Assembly: GCA_903838295.1 (NCBI GenBank)
Contig: CAILXX010000001.1
Coordinates: 1 to 64,000, forward strand
Origin: an uncultured Actinomycetes bacterium
Lineage (GTDB): Bacteria > Actinomycetota > Actinomycetes > Nanopelagicales > Nanopelagicaceae
Reading direction: 5' to 3'
DNA: 64,000 bases
Shown: piece by piece, positions 41,943-51,018 of the stretch
Layout: each line of letters opens with the position of its first letter
Numbering within the stretch: position 1 is the stretch's first letter
The notes under the pieces: generated by a model
What the model was told of the DNA's origin: nothing
What the model saw: the letters and a program-made list of their open reading frames with translations, nothing else
Database searches by the model: none
Position numbers and translations under genes: made by a program

Positions 41943-43298
41943 CTATTTCCTACGTAGAAGTGCCATGAACATTGAGTCAGATACATCCCTATGTGTCCAC
42001 ATTTGGACCGTTCCATCCTCCAGCACAAGCTCGTTCAAGACAGATTCCGGTAAGAACCCACTCGCTTCTGCTATTTCGAATTCGGGGTGTTTGTGTAGGA
42101 ATTCTAAAACCTGGGCTTTGGTCTCGAGTAAATGTGGAGAGCAAGTAACGTAGGCGATAATTCCATCCGAATCTAAGATCTGGGTCGCGGAATCTAAGAG
42201 CTGTCGTTGAATCATTACAAGTTCCTTTAAATCTGCGGGCGTGCGGCGCCAGCGCGCTTCTGGTCTACGTCGCAATGCTCCCAGTCCAGTGCAAGGTGCA
42301 TCGATCAAAATGCGGTCATACATCACATTTAGGGATGGCAGATCCTGACCTTTGAGACTTATTACGTTGGCTTCTGGGATGACTTGGGAAACAAGTCGCG
42401 CTCTGTGCTCTATCGGTTCGTTGGCTGTAAAACTATCTTGTGGACGATCGTGGGTTAACGAAGAATAAATTGCAGCGGCTTTGCCACCAGGCCCTGCGCA
42501 CATATCCAACCAATTTAGAGGTGTATTGTCTTTCGCAGTGTTAAGGAAGATCTGTGAAACAATTTGCGAGCCACGATCCTGCACGCCGGCTCGGCGTTCT
42601 CTAATTGCCGCATAACGTCCCGGCATTTTTTTCGAAAGAACTCCGTATTCCGTGCCATCAATGCGAGTCCCCCCTTCAGAGATCAACTCTTCCACTGTTG
42701 ATCTACCTGGCCAAGCAATTAATTGCGGTTTCGCCGGGAGATTGTTCGCCTTAAGCAACGCTTCTACCTCAACCCAATCTTTGAGTTGATCGTAGAAAGC
42801 ACCTACCTCCCATTCGGGATGAGAATATTTAATCGACAGATTGCTTTTTATGTTTGTGGTGGTGTCATCATATTGTGAGTAGAAATCGGAGTCGCTGGCA
42901 GCCTTGCGAAGTACTGCATTAACAAAACTAGCTTTGGATTCACCTATCATTGCCCGTGCTATTTCTACGGTCTCGCCAACGGCTGCATGGTCTGCTACCC
43001 GCATTTCAAATATTTGATGAATTCCCATGCGCAATAAATCGACAATGCCAGGGTCCAACTCTTCAAAAGGTCTATCGATTTTCGCAGTGATCAAGGCGTC
43101 GTGCTTGCCTTGCATCCGTAAGGTTCCATAACCCAATTCGGTAGCGAATGATCTATCTCGCTCATCCAGTTCTGACTGTTCAAGAAGTTCGGGTAGGCGT
43201 AAATTGGCGTATGCACCTTCCCGATTAACCTGGGTAAGAAGGTGAAAAACCAAGAGCCTGGATGGATCTGGTTTTGGTTTGCGACCAACATTGGCCAT
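41943..43298 (-). CDS. rsmB: 16S rRNA (cytosine-967-C5)-methyltransferase
   Basis: A 451-aa protein. Residues 1-145 form a NusB-like RNA-binding domain (LLVFHLLTQVNREGAYANLRLPELL). The C-terminal Rossmann methyltransferase has LDMCAGPGGKAAAIYSSL (SAM motif), DRILIDAPCTGLGALRRRPEARW (motif IV PC) and IAYVTCSPHLLET (motif VI TC, catalytic Cys). It makes m5C967 in 16S rRNA. Its start and the fmt stop share base 43298, so translation is coupled. Order def-fmt-rsmB-rpe is conserved. No oddities in length. Confidence 0.95.
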   Translation of the reverse strand: MANVGRKPKPDPSRLLVFHLLTQVNREGAYANLRLPELLEQSELDERDRSFATELGYGTLRMQGKHDALITAKIDRPFEELDPGIVDLLRMGIHQIFEMRVADHAAVGETVEIARAMIGESKASFVNAVLRKAASDSDFYSQYDDTTTNIKSNLSIKYSHPEWEVGAFYDQLKDWVEVEALLKANNLPAKPQLIAWPGRSTVEELISEGGTRIDGTEYGVLSKKMPGRYAAIRERRAGVQDRGSQIVSQIFLNTAKDNTPLNWLDMCAGPGGKAAAIYSSLTHDRPQDSFTANEPIEHRARLVSQVIPEANVISLKGQDLPSLNVMYDRILIDAPCTGLGALRRRPEARWRRTPADLKELVMIQRQLLDSATQILDSDGIIAYVTCSPHLLETKAQVLEFLHKHPEFEIAEASGFLPESVLNELVLEDGTVQMWTHRDVSDSMFMALLRRK

Positions 43299-44218
43299 TA
43301 CTCAAACTGCTCCGAAACTTCTAACCGAGCACCTCGAGCGAAATCCGCTCCAGACATGCGCTTCTTTCCTGAAGGAGTCACATGTCCAATCGCTAATACA
43401 CTATCTGAGCATCGGACGAGTAGGTGATTGTCAACGAGTGCCGTCTCACCCGGCTTCTTTAGTGAGTTTGTGGCCAGAGACTCTGATACGTCGTGAATTC
43501 CAATTCGCTCATCGCGGAAGAGTGACCAGGTGCCAGGCCTATCTTCTAGCGCCCTCACCTTACGCAAAATGGAATCCGCACTTGCCTGCCAATCAATTTT
43601 AGCCATTTCCTTTGATATTTTTGGAGCTAGCGTAGCGCCCGCAACCGGTTGAGCTTTTGGCTTAACACCCTTCATCATCTCTGCCACAACATCCAAAATT
43701 CTTGCTCCTGCCAGAGCGCTCATTCGTTCTAACAAATCTTGCGTGCGCTCTTCGGGGTAGATAGAGACTTCTTCCTGAAAATAGACAGGGCCGGTATCGA
43801 TCCCCTTATCTAGTTTAAAGATTGAAATTCCGGTACTGGTGTCACCTTCCATGAGCGCCCATTGAACCGGCGCGGCTCCTCGCCATTTTGGAAGTAACGA
43901 GAAGTGGATATTTAACCAACCAAAACGAGGTCCGTGCAGTACTTCTACCGGAACCAGTTTGCCGTACGAAATTGTAATAATTAATTGAGGTTGCGCTGCT
44001 AGCAGGTGTTGGTTCAGAGTAGGGGTATCGGTGGGCTTGGCCACCAAAAACCCCCTACCCTGCGCCCAGGTAGAAAGTTCGGAACCCTGTAGCTGTTGAC
44101 CTCTGCCGGACTTGGTATCTGGTGTTGTGATGATCGAAGCCAAGGTGTGGTTAGAACCTAATATCGACTCGACTATCGGCACTGCCAACAAGGATGACGA
44201 AGCTACGGAAATCTGCAT
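43298..44218 (-). CDS. fmt: Methionyl-tRNA formyltransferase
   Basis: A 306-aa enzyme transferring formyl from 10-formyltetrahydrofolate to initiator Met-tRNA. Signatures are GWLNIHFSLLPKWRGAAPVQWALMEGD (catalytic Asn/His/Asp core, about residues 98-125), TGISIFKLDKGIDTGPVYF and a C-terminal OB-like domain with RALEDRPGTWSLFRDERI. Length is normal. It starts 5 nt after def, with AGG just ahead of the ATG, and couples to rsmB. Together with Def it completes the formylmethionine cycle. Confidence 0.95.
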   Translation of the reverse strand: MQISVASSSLLAVPIVESILGSNHTLASIITTPDTKSGRGQQLQGSELSTWAQGRGFLVAKPTDTPTLNQHLLAAQPQLIITISYGKLVPVEVLHGPRFGWLNIHFSLLPKWRGAAPVQWALMEGDTSTGISIFKLDKGIDTGPVYFQEEVSIYPEERTQDLLERMSALAGARILDVVAEMMKGVKPKAQPVAGATLAPKISKEMAKIDWQASADSILRKVRALEDRPGTWSLFRDERIGIHDVSESLATNSLKKPGETALVDNHLLVRCSDSVLAIGHVTPSGKKRMSGADFARGARLEVSEQFE

Positions 44219-44223
44219 GCTAC

Positions 44224-44784
44224 CTATATTCCTAAGCCGCGAGTTGAATGAGGGGAAACTTTTATTACCGGGGTGGTGCCATGAGCAATTTCGCTACCGA
44301 ACCATTCAGACTCACGAATTTCGCGCATCGCTTCCTTGCGGAGATCTGTGGGAAGGCGATCAATGAATAGGATGCCATCTAGATGATCAGTCTCGTGTTG
44401 AATGGCGCGAGCCAAAAATTCCGAGCCATTGATCTGTACGGGTTCACCATGCATATTGAAACCGTTAGCTATGACTGTCATCGCCCTGGGTGTGTCGTAC
44501 CTGATATCTGGGAATGACAGACAACCTTCTTCACCATCCTGCAACTCTTCACTCAATGTAAGGACCGGGTTAACTAGGTGCCCAAGTTCGTCATCTACAT
44601 CCCAGACAAAGACTCGCAACGGGACTCCAATTTGTGGAGCTGCTAGTCCTGCGCCGGGCGCGTCTCTCATTGTCTCTGTTAAATCGGAGACTAAAGTCCT
44701 CAATTCTTTGTCGAAAGTCTCCACTCGTGCGGCAGGAGTAGCCAACACCGGATCGCCAAAGAGACGAATTGGTTGGATAGGCAT
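44224..44784 (-). CDS. def: Peptide deformylase
   Basis: A 186-aa iron/zinc hydrolase removing the formyl group from nascent peptides. The three family motifs are present: GAGLAAPQIGVPLRV (motif 1, about residues 46-60), EEGCLSFPDI with the metal Cys (motif 2) and AIQHETDHLDGILFIDR (motif 3, HExxH with the catalytic Glu; here HETDH). Length is typical for type I. A TAGACT box ends 6 nt before the ATG, suggesting a leaderless def-fmt-rsmB transcript. priA ends 36 bp upstream. Confidence 0.95.
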   Translation of the reverse strand: MPIQPIRLFGDPVLATPAARVETFDKELRTLVSDLTETMRDAPGAGLAAPQIGVPLRVFVWDVDDELGHLVNPVLTLSEELQDGEEGCLSFPDIRYDTPRAMTVIANGFNMHGEPVQINGSEFLARAIQHETDHLDGILFIDRLPTDLRKEAMREIRESEWFGSEIAHGTTPVIKVSPHSTRGLGI

Positions 44785-44790
44785 ATCCCT

Positions 44791-44796
44791 AGTCTA
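44791..44796 (-). promoter_or_regulatory. Putative -10 box (TAGACT) of def-fmt-rsmB, leaderless
   Basis: On the minus strand TAGACT ends 6 nt before the def ATG at 44784, within the 36-bp gap after priA. Confidence 0.55.
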
Positions 44797-44820
44797 CTAG
44801 TAACGAGAGCGAGCTAAACT

Positions 44821-46701
44821 CTAAAATAAAGTGAATGGATCAAGCTTTACCGAAAATAGTGGGATATTGCGCAGACTATTGACTCTGTTGATGGCTACTA
44901 GGCGATCTAAAACCACTTGTCGCTGTCCAATCTCTGACTTAAGAATTATGGCTTTCGAGTTATCTCTTGCGTAAGGTCCGACTATTTCTAGACCGGGTAT
45001 TTCCGATAAGACAGATAGAGCCGAATTTAGATCGGTTCCCGTGACTAGCATTGCAGAGAAGTTTGGGGGTAAATGGGCGGCATTCCTCTCGTCAATTTCA
45101 CGCTCTGCACTATGAAATGGATTCTGTCGCAATACATCTTGAGAAAATGGATGTTTGGACGGTAAGGAAATGTAGGCCCTGCCGTTCTTAGAGAGCATGG
45201 TGAGATTTCTAAAGACGTTCTCCCTAACAGTCTCTGCCCCACGTAGATCAGCCCGTGCGAGTTGCTGTTCAAGATCCAAAAAAATGATCGCAGAATAAAT
45301 ACCGCGCGGCTCTACGCCATATGTACTAATCACCAAATTTTTGCCGATGGGCAGATGCGGAATAGTGGAGCCACCATGGGATACAACAACAGGAAATCCT
45401 GGAAAAGATCTTCCTAATTCATCGGCCTTGCGAAGAACTCCTGATCCGACTATCCGCGGTGTTGAGCCGGCGCACCATTTACATCTCCAATCTACAACGA
45501 CTCTTGCACACAATGCACAAACCGGACTCGTGGCACCCTTTTTGAAGGTTAGTTTTCCACCACACTCGCACATCGCAATATTCCGACATTTTTGACAGGC
45601 AAAACTATTTACATAACCGGTGGTTCCAATATTGATTAAGACTGAGCCCGAGATCAAGCCCTTGGAAACTATAGGGAAGAAATCATTGCCACCTTCTTCT
45701 TCGGTAACAAAGCCAAATGCACTATCAGAGGGATAGATGTAGTGCCTAAGTTCTTTATTGGATATCCCAACTGTGGTCTCTAAACTGGGAGCTGCTGCTA
45801 CGTGGATGACGGAGAGATTTTTAGAACGAATATTTGCTATCGCTCGAGAGTTCCAGTCGGGTGATCGTCTCTCATAATGTGATTCATCTTGATCCTCGAA
45901 AATGAAAATCGTTCCATCCAGGCCAAGATCTGTAAAGATTGCACTCCTAGTGCCGATGATAACCACAGCTTCTTCGCTACGGGCAGCCAGAAAGTTTGAG
46001 TATCGGGCACTTTTAGAGTCTTGACTTCGTAGCGAAATGGGATCTAGACCAAGTTCAATTAATGAATCGGCGATCAATGACTGCTCTCGTTCGTTGGGTA
46101 CAACAACCAAAATCTTATTAACTGTTGCTCTGGCAGAGATCATGTTTGCAATAATCGACCAATATGGTTTTCCGTATGGTAATTGGACGAAGGCTCCCAA
46201 CTTGCTCTTGGAAGTGAGATAGGTAGATAAATCTGCTGGCAGTGAATAATTCGAAGGTGGACTTTTTAGATGAGATTCTGCCTTAGCTAAAAACACCTTT
46301 TCACCGGTAACCGAGAAAGCAGGCACCGCGGATTTAATGAAATCCCATTCCTTGCATCCGTAGATTCCCGCACAGGTATTTACTAGTTCAAGTTGAGCGG
46401 TTGTCACAAAAGGGAGCTTAGAGAGCACTTTTGAGATACTTTTTACTGATCCCGATATCGAAATAGATTCGGTTCTCTCCATGACGATCCCCTGGAGATT
46501 ACTCTTCCCAAAAGGTACTTCTACAAGTGTTCCTGGCACTATTGCTTCGTCGAAAGCCGCAGGGACCGAATAATCAAATACCGACCCTAAATGGTAAACG
46601 CCATGATCCACTAGAACTTTAGCGAATGGAGATCGCTCAGAGATTGCTCGCTTCGGTTGCGCTCTCTCTCGGCGTAAACGGAGTGGCTTTACTTCAGCCA
46701 C
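44821..46701 (-). CDS. priA: Probable replication-restart protein PriA, helicase-inactive type
   Basis: A 626-aa PriA homologue. The N-terminal 3'-DNA-binding domain shows AKVLVDHGVYHLGSVFDYSVP and LVEVPFGKSNLQGIVMERTE (residues about 27-78). The zinc region has four paired cysteines (CQKCRN, CECG, CALC, CKWC). The Walker A GxGKT of active PriA is missing: the expected place reads LPYGKPYWSII. The DEAH-like box is replaced by FEDQDESHYERR. Loss of ATPase motifs is typical of actinobacterial PriA, which probably serves as a loading scaffold. It follows metK closely (6 bp) and starts at GTG. The frame has no break, so the degeneracy is not due to a frameshift. Confidence 0.9.
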   Translation of the reverse strand: MAEVKPLRLRRERAQPKRAISERSPFAKVLVDHGVYHLGSVFDYSVPAAFDEAIVPGTLVEVPFGKSNLQGIVMERTESISISGSVKSISKVLSKLPFVTTAQLELVNTCAGIYGCKEWDFIKSAVPAFSVTGEKVFLAKAESHLKSPPSNYSLPADLSTYLTSKSKLGAFVQLPYGKPYWSIIANMISARATVNKILVVVPNEREQSLIADSLIELGLDPISLRSQDSKSARYSNFLAARSEEAVVIIGTRSAIFTDLGLDGTIFIFEDQDESHYERRSPDWNSRAIANIRSKNLSVIHVAAAPSLETTVGISNKELRHYIYPSDSAFGFVTEEEGGNDFFPIVSKGLISGSVLINIGTTGYVNSFACQKCRNIAMCECGGKLTFKKGATSPVCALCARVVVDWRCKWCAGSTPRIVGSGVLRKADELGRSFPGFPVVVSHGGSTIPHLPIGKNLVISTYGVEPRGIYSAIIFLDLEQQLARADLRGAETVRENVFRNLTMLSKNGRAYISLPSKHPFSQDVLRQNPFHSAEREIDERNAAHLPPNFSAMLVTGTDLNSALSVLSEIPGLEIVGPYARDNSKAIILKSEIGQRQVVLDRLVAINRVNSLRNIPLFSVKLDPFTLF

Positions 46702-46707
46702 TGCTAT

Positions 46708-47901
46708 TTAGCCTTTGATAGCTCTTTGTAATGCTTCGATCCGATCGGTGCGCTCCCATGTAAATTCTGGGAGTTCGCGGCCAAAGTGACCGTAGCTAGC
46801 TGTTTTGCTATAGATGGGACGCAGTAAATCTAAATCACGAATGATGGCCGCTGGTCGAAGGTCAAAGACCGCTTCAATCGCAGCTTCGATCTGAAGAACA
46901 GGGAACTTTTCACTCCCGAAACACTCCACAAATAGTCCTACCGGTTGCGCTTTTCCGATCGCATAGGCAACTTGCACTTCACATTTGGAGGCTAGTCCCG
47001 CCGCAACCACATTTTTGGCTACCCAACGCATTGCATAAGCAGCGGATCTATCCACTTTAGATGGGTCTTTGCCCGAGAATGCTCCCCCGCCGTGACGTGC
47101 CATACCGCCATAAGAGTCAACAATAATCTTTCGACCAGTGAGGCCGGCGTCGCCCATGGGTCCACCAGTTACAAAGCGTCCAGTGGGATTAATCAAAATT
47201 TTCACGTTGGAATGATCAATCCCTAAAGTGTCAATGATTGGTCGTATTACTAGGCGCTCTACATCTGGTGCAAGCATTTTTTCAATATCCACGTGAGCCG
47301 CATGCTGAGAAGAGATAACCACCGTGCTTAAAGCCACTGGGGTATCGCCTTCGTATTCAATAGTGACTTGAGTTTTACCATCTGGGCGTAAGTAATCGAG
47401 TTCACCAGACTTTCTCACCTGAGAAAGTTTCATAGAGAGCTGATGTGCTAAGGCGATAGGAAGAGGCATTAGCTCTGGCGTGTCATTACATGCGTAACCA
47501 AACATCAAACCCTGATCACCAGCTCCTTGTAAATCGAGTGGATCTACAGAAGAGGCTACGCGGTTCTCTACCGCTGTGTTTACGCCTTGCGCAATATCAG
47601 GAGACTGTTGACCGAGCGAAATTGAAACACCGCAGGAATTTCCGTCGAAACCTTTTACTGATGAGTCGTAACCAATAGCAAGTACCGTGTCGCGAACAAT
47701 ATTCATAACATCTGCGTAACCAGTTGTTGTTACCTCACCTGCTACGTGTACTTGGCCTGTGGTAATCAAAGTTTCAACTGCGACGCGACTCTTCTTGTCT
47801 TGGCTTAAGAGCGAATCAAGTATGGCATCGGAAATCTGATCAGCAATCTTGTCTGGATGGCCTTCGGTGACAGATTCTGATGTAAAGAGTCTTTTAGTCA
47901 T
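46708..47901 (-). CDS. metK: S-adenosylmethionine synthetase
   Basis: A 397-aa enzyme making SAM from methionine and ATP. Motifs are [20 protein letters not shown] near the N-terminus, [16 protein letters not shown] (about residues 115-130) and [19 protein letters not shown] (about residues 260-278, Lys and Asp ligands). Length is standard. Two close ATGs are possible. I chose 47901 because a TAGGTT box ends 6 nt upstream and the protein then starts [13 protein letters not shown] 47907 lies two codons earlier. The start region overlaps the end of coaBC by 8 nt. SAM feeds TlyA, TrmI and RsmB encoded here. Confidence 0.96.
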   Translation of the reverse strand: MTKRLFTSESVTEGHPDKIADQISDAILDSLLSQDKKSRVAVETLITTGQVHVAGEVTTTGYADVMNIVRDTVLAIGYDSSVKGFDGNSCGVSISLGQQSPDIAQGVNTAVENRVASSVDPLDLQGAGDQGLMFGYACNDTPELMPLPIALAHQLSMKLSQVRKSGELDYLRPDGKTQVTIEYEGDTPVALSTVVISSQHAAHVDIEKMLAPDVERLVIRPIIDTLGIDHSNVKILINPTGRFVTGGPMGDAGLTGRKIIVDSYGGMARHGGGAFSGKDPSKVDRSAAYAMRWVAKNVVAAGLASKCEVQVAYAIGKAQPVGLFVECFGSEKFPVLQIEAAIEAVFDLRPAAIIRDLDLLRPIYSKTASYGHFGRELPEFTWERTDRIEALQRAIKG

Positions 47902-49093
47902 TGGCATAACCTAACTTATCGACCGCATAATCTAGGAGTTTGTGGGCCAGTGTCATTTTGCTTGCTCTTTCAAAGGGAGCGGCCTCATCGCCGGAAAGGA
48001 TAATCGTGCCTTCGGTCATATCAGATCCGAAGATTGCGCCACCGGAGACATCGTTAAAATAGAGGATATCTACCTTTTTTAGGGCGTACTTCTCTTTGGC
48101 CTTCCGGAGCCCATCGTGACCAGTCTGGGCCGCGAATCCAACCAAGAGTTGAGAGGTCTTGCGATCAGATAGACCCTGCAGTATGTCCGGGTTGGTTATC
48201 AGGTCGAGAGTGGTTAGATCCGATTTGGTGATTTTCTCATTATTGGGGTGCTTGGGTCGGATATCGGCCACTGCTGCAGTCATCACGCAAATATCTGTCT
48301 CATCAAAGTACGACTCCATAGCCTCTTGCATCTCTTTCGCCGTTGAAACTTTTATGGTGTTTACGCCTTCTACTGATGGCAGATTCACATTTGCAGAGAC
48401 GACAGTCACCTCTGCCCCACGCGAAGCCGCGGCGTGCGCTACAGAATAACCCTGGATTCCGGAAGAGTTATTGCCGATGAATCGAACCGCGTCTATAGGT
48501 TCGCGAGTTCCGCCAGCGCTAATAAGGACCCTACGACCAGATAGGTCACTCTTGTGCGATGAGATCGTATCAACGCAATCAAGAATCTTATTGATTTGCG
48601 GATATCGACCAACACCGTTGTCTTCGCCAGTTAATCGACCAACATCTGGTTCTACAACATGCACACCTCGCGTCTTGAGAGTTGCAATATTGTCGACCGT
48701 CGCTTGGTTGAGCCACATCTCAGTATGCATCGCAGGAACCAAAATAAGTGGGGCTCGTGAGGCGAGAACTATATTCGTCAATAGATCGTCGGCTCGGCCT
48801 TGGGCAAGTCTGGCGATCAAATCAGCAGTTGCTGGAGCAATGACAATCAGATCTGAATTCTTTGCTAATGAAATATGGGGAACTTCGTGAGCATTGCTCC
48901 AAAGATCTTCAGGAACCCGACGACCGGAAAGAGCCTCCCATGTAGTAGCTCCCACAAAATTCAGACTATTTCGCGTAGGAACAACGGTTATTAAGTAACC
49001 GGAATCCCTTAAGCGTCGAACCAGATCACACGACTTGTATGCCGAAATTCCCCCACCGATACCGAGGAGAATTTCTCGACCACGCGGAAACAT
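47894..49093 (-). CDS. coaBC: Bifunctional phosphopantothenoylcysteine decarboxylase/synthetase
   Basis: A 399-aa flavoprotein for two steps of coenzyme A synthesis. The N-terminal CoaC domain (residues 1-180) has [20 protein letters not shown], the catalytic His in [15 protein letters not shown], and [10 protein letters not shown]. The C-terminal CoaB domain has [23 protein letters not shown] and [13 protein letters not shown]. In the GNNSSGIQG segment an Ile stands where many CoaB proteins have Lys; its effect is unknown. It follows rpoZ by 18 bp and overlaps metK. Order gmk-rpoZ-coaBC-metK is conserved in actinobacteria. Confidence 0.94.
   Translation of the reverse strand: MFPRGREILLGIGGGISAYKSCDLVRRLRDSGYLITVVPTRNSLNFVGATTWEALSGRRVPEDLWSNAHEVPHISLAKNSDLIVIAPATADLIARLAQGRADDLLTNIVLASRAPLILVPAMHTEMWLNQATVDNIATLKTRGVHVVEPDVGRLTGEDNGVGRYPQINKILDCVDTISSHKSDLSGRRVLISAGGTREPIDAVRFIGNNSSGIQGYSVAHAAASRGAEVTVVSANVNLPSVEGVNTIKVSTAKEMQEAMESYFDETDICVMTAAVADIRPKHPNNEKITKSDLTTLDLITNPDILQGLSDRKTSQLLVGFAAQTGHDGLRKAKEKYALKKVDILYFNDVSGGAIFGSDMTEGTIILSGDEAAPFERASKMTLAHKLLDYAVDKLGYAND
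47908..47913 (-). promoter_or_regulatory. Putative -10 box (TAGGTT) of metK, leaderless
   Basis: On the minus strand TAGGTT ends 6 nt before ATG 47901. It lies within the 3' end of coaBC, so an internal promoter would allow metK to be expressed separately. Confidence 0.4.
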
Positions 49094-49111
49094 TTACCTG
49101 GTGATAATAAT

Positions 49112-49402
49112 TTAAGCAGAGACTTCTGAAGCAGGCTTCTCTACAACAGGTTCCAAATTTTCGATTGTTAATAGTCCATCGTTGATTTCACGAAGAGCAA
49201 TTGAAAGTGGCTTTTCGTGGACATAAGTCTCGACTAGTGGCCCCACGTATTCGAGTAGGCCTTCACCAAGTTGGGAATAATATGCATTAATCTGACGAGC
49301 TCTCTTGGCTGCGTAAAGCACCAAGCTGTACTTAGATCCTGCCTTGTCGAGGAGTTCATCAATTGGCGGATGAGTGATTCCATCGGTTAGTTCAGCGGAC
49401 AT
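49112..49402 (-). CDS. rpoZ: RNA polymerase omega subunit
   Basis: A 96-aa omega subunit, which helps beta' folding and RNA polymerase assembly. Recognised by [35 protein letters not shown] (about residues 8-42, with the conserved [12 protein letters not shown] core), [21 protein letters not shown] and a short acidic tail. ATG 49402 is chosen because AGGGG lies just before it; ATG 49414 would place this site inside the coding sequence. It lies between the mIHF-gmk fusion and coaBC. Confidence 0.95.
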   Translation of the reverse strand: MSAELTDGITHPPIDELLDKAGSKYSLVLYAAKRARQINAYYSQLGEGLLEYVGPLVETYVHEKPLSIALREINDGLLTIENLEPVVEKPASEVSA

Positions 49403-49432
49403 AAAGCCCCTCATTTCATTGGTCGTGCATAT

Positions 49433-50314
49433 TTAAGACTGAGCAGTCGCCAAGGATACCAGTTTGGCTATGAGTTCATTAACCTCGTCATTCACAAGGG
49501 TTGCATCGAACTCCCCCGCGGCGGCCATTTCCTGCTCTGCAAGAGCTAGCCTGGCAGCTCGACGCTCAGGAGAATCTGTGCCCCGGCCCGCTAGTCGCCT
49601 GACCAGCTCATCCCAAGAAGGCGGAGCTATGAAAACAAGTCGAGCGCTTGAATCAGTCGCCCGCACTTGTCGAGCACCATCGATCTCGATCTCCAAAATT
49701 ACATGCTTGCCGATCTTCCGCCACTCTTCGACAGGTCCACGCGGCGTTCCATATTTGTTTCCAGCAAACTCTGCCCATTCCAAAAATTCCCCCGAATTAA
49801 TCAAATTATCAAATTTTTCCTCAGAGTAAAAATGGTAATCGACGCCATCTTTTTCATTTGGTCGAGGATCTCGAGTCGTCGCAGAGACACTCACCCAGAA
49901 TCTTGGATCATTCCTCAGCGCATTGGTGATGGTGCTTTTGCCCACCCCGCCTGGTCCGGACATGACGATCAAATTTCCTCGCACCGGATCAACCTTTGCC
50001 ACGGTTATCTCCTTCTGTAACGCTTTTAGTTGAAGCTGACCTAAGCCACCTATCCTACGCGTCGGTGAAATACTTCTTCGCTCCATTATGAGAGTTGCAC
50101 GTGCTTTCCCGATGCCTGGCACCGAAGAGAGCAACTCAACAACTTTCATTCTTCGGATTGATTCTCGAGGGTCATTGATTGCCTCGAATATTGAAATATC
50201 TCCCCGCGAGATTGATAACTTCATTGAAGATCTATCTTGGCGTGATATTTTCGCTTTTTCCAATGCCGCTAGTCGCTGTTCAATTGACAATTTAGGAGGA
50301 AGTGACGGGTTCAA
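49433..50314 (-). CDS. Fused integration host factor (mIHF) and guanylate kinase
   Basis: A 293-aa fusion. Residues 1-105 match actinobacterial mIHF: LSIEQRLAALEKAKISRQDR at the start, then MKVVELLSSVPGIGKARATLIMER (helix-hairpin-helix-like DNA contact) and RRIGGLGQLQLKALQKEI. mIHF bends DNA and shapes the nucleoid. Residues about 110-293 are guanylate kinase, with P-loop LIVMSGPGGVGKSTITNAL, VSATTRDPRPNEKDGVDYHF, and LEIEIDGARQV, converting GMP to GDP. In most actinobacteria the mihF and gmk genes are separate neighbours. Here one frame joins them with no stop. It starts at TTG 50314, overlapping the pyrF TGA (TTGA). A second mIHF elsewhere cannot be excluded. Confidence 0.92.
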   Translation of the reverse strand: MNPSLPPKLSIEQRLAALEKAKISRQDRSSMKLSISRGDISIFEAINDPRESIRRMKVVELLSSVPGIGKARATLIMERRSISPTRRIGGLGQLQLKALQKEITVAKVDPVRGNLIVMSGPGGVGKSTITNALRNDPRFWVSVSATTRDPRPNEKDGVDYHFYSEEKFDNLINSGEFLEWAEFAGNKYGTPRGPVEEWRKIGKHVILEIEIDGARQVRATDSSARLVFIAPPSWDELVRRLAGRGTDSPERRAARLALAEQEMAAAGEFDATLVNDEVNELIAKLVSLATAQS

Positions 50315-51018
50315 CGGAGTGAATCTACAATCTCTCGGGCTCGATCTGTCATTGCTTGCGCTGACGTGGAAAAGTAACTGGTTATTGGGCGACCAATAAC
50401 CAAGAATGTTGCACCGGCGTTAATCGCATCCACCGGGGTCATGACTCGGGATTGATCTCCGACATCAGCATCGGCTGGGCGAACACCAGGTGTAATCAAA
50501 ACCGGTGAAACTCCTACAGATTCTCGTATGGCTGACACTTCTAACGGTGAGCAAACAATCGCTCGTGCTCCTGACTTGACCGCGTTTGTCGCCAAGGAAA
50601 CGGCGAGTTCCAGCGGAGAGTGTGAAAATCCCATCTCTCTTAAAGAATCAGCATCAAGGGAGGTCAATACTGTAACCGCAGTGATATCAATCGATGGCGC
50701 AGCATTTACGGCAGATGTGATCATCGCTGAACCTCCTGAGGCATGAACAGTCAAGAACCGTGGGTTGAGAGGCGCAACGCAAGTGACTGCAGCGCCTACG
50801 GTATGTGGAATGTCATGCAATTTAAGATCCAGAAAGAGTTCGAAATCACCCGCATCTCTCAGACGCGACAATCCTGCCGACCCAAACTTAAGATAAAACT
50901 CCAGCCCTACCTTATAAACAGAGATCGATTCTTGAGTAGCTTGGATCCATCTAGCGGCGGTATCAATACTGTCGGTATCAAGCGCCAAGATAACAGGCGA
51001 TAAATTATTCGTGTTCAT
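50311..51018 (-). CDS. pyrF: Orotidine 5'-phosphate decarboxylase
   Basis: A 235-aa TIM-barrel enzyme that converts OMP to UMP, the last step of the pathway. Motifs are PVILALDTDSIDTAARWI and FELFLDLKLHDIPHTVGAAV (the catalytic D-x-K-x-x-D array, about residues 60-79). LITPGVRPADADVGDQSRVMTP is near the C-terminus. I chose ATG 51018 with GGAGG 7 nt upstream; a longer frame to 51048 is inside pyrD. It overlaps pyrD by 14 nt. Its stop overlaps the mIHF-gmk TTG start, tying UMP synthesis to GDP synthesis. Confidence 0.94.
   Translation of the reverse strand: MNTNNLSPVILALDTDSIDTAARWIQATQESISVYKVGLEFYLKFGSAGLSRLRDAGDFELFLDLKLHDIPHTVGAAVTCVAPLNPRFLTVHASGGSAMITSAVNAAPSIDITAVTVLTSLDADSLREMGFSHSPLELAVSLATNAVKSGARAIVCSPLEVSAIRESVGVSPVLITPGVRPADADVGDQSRVMTPVDAINAGATFLVIGRPITSYFSTSAQAMTDRAREIVDSLR

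Noticed and set aside
44821-46701. PriA as a broken gene
   Set aside because: The frame is uninterrupted and of normal length for actinobacterial PriA, where loss of ATPase motifs is the rule.
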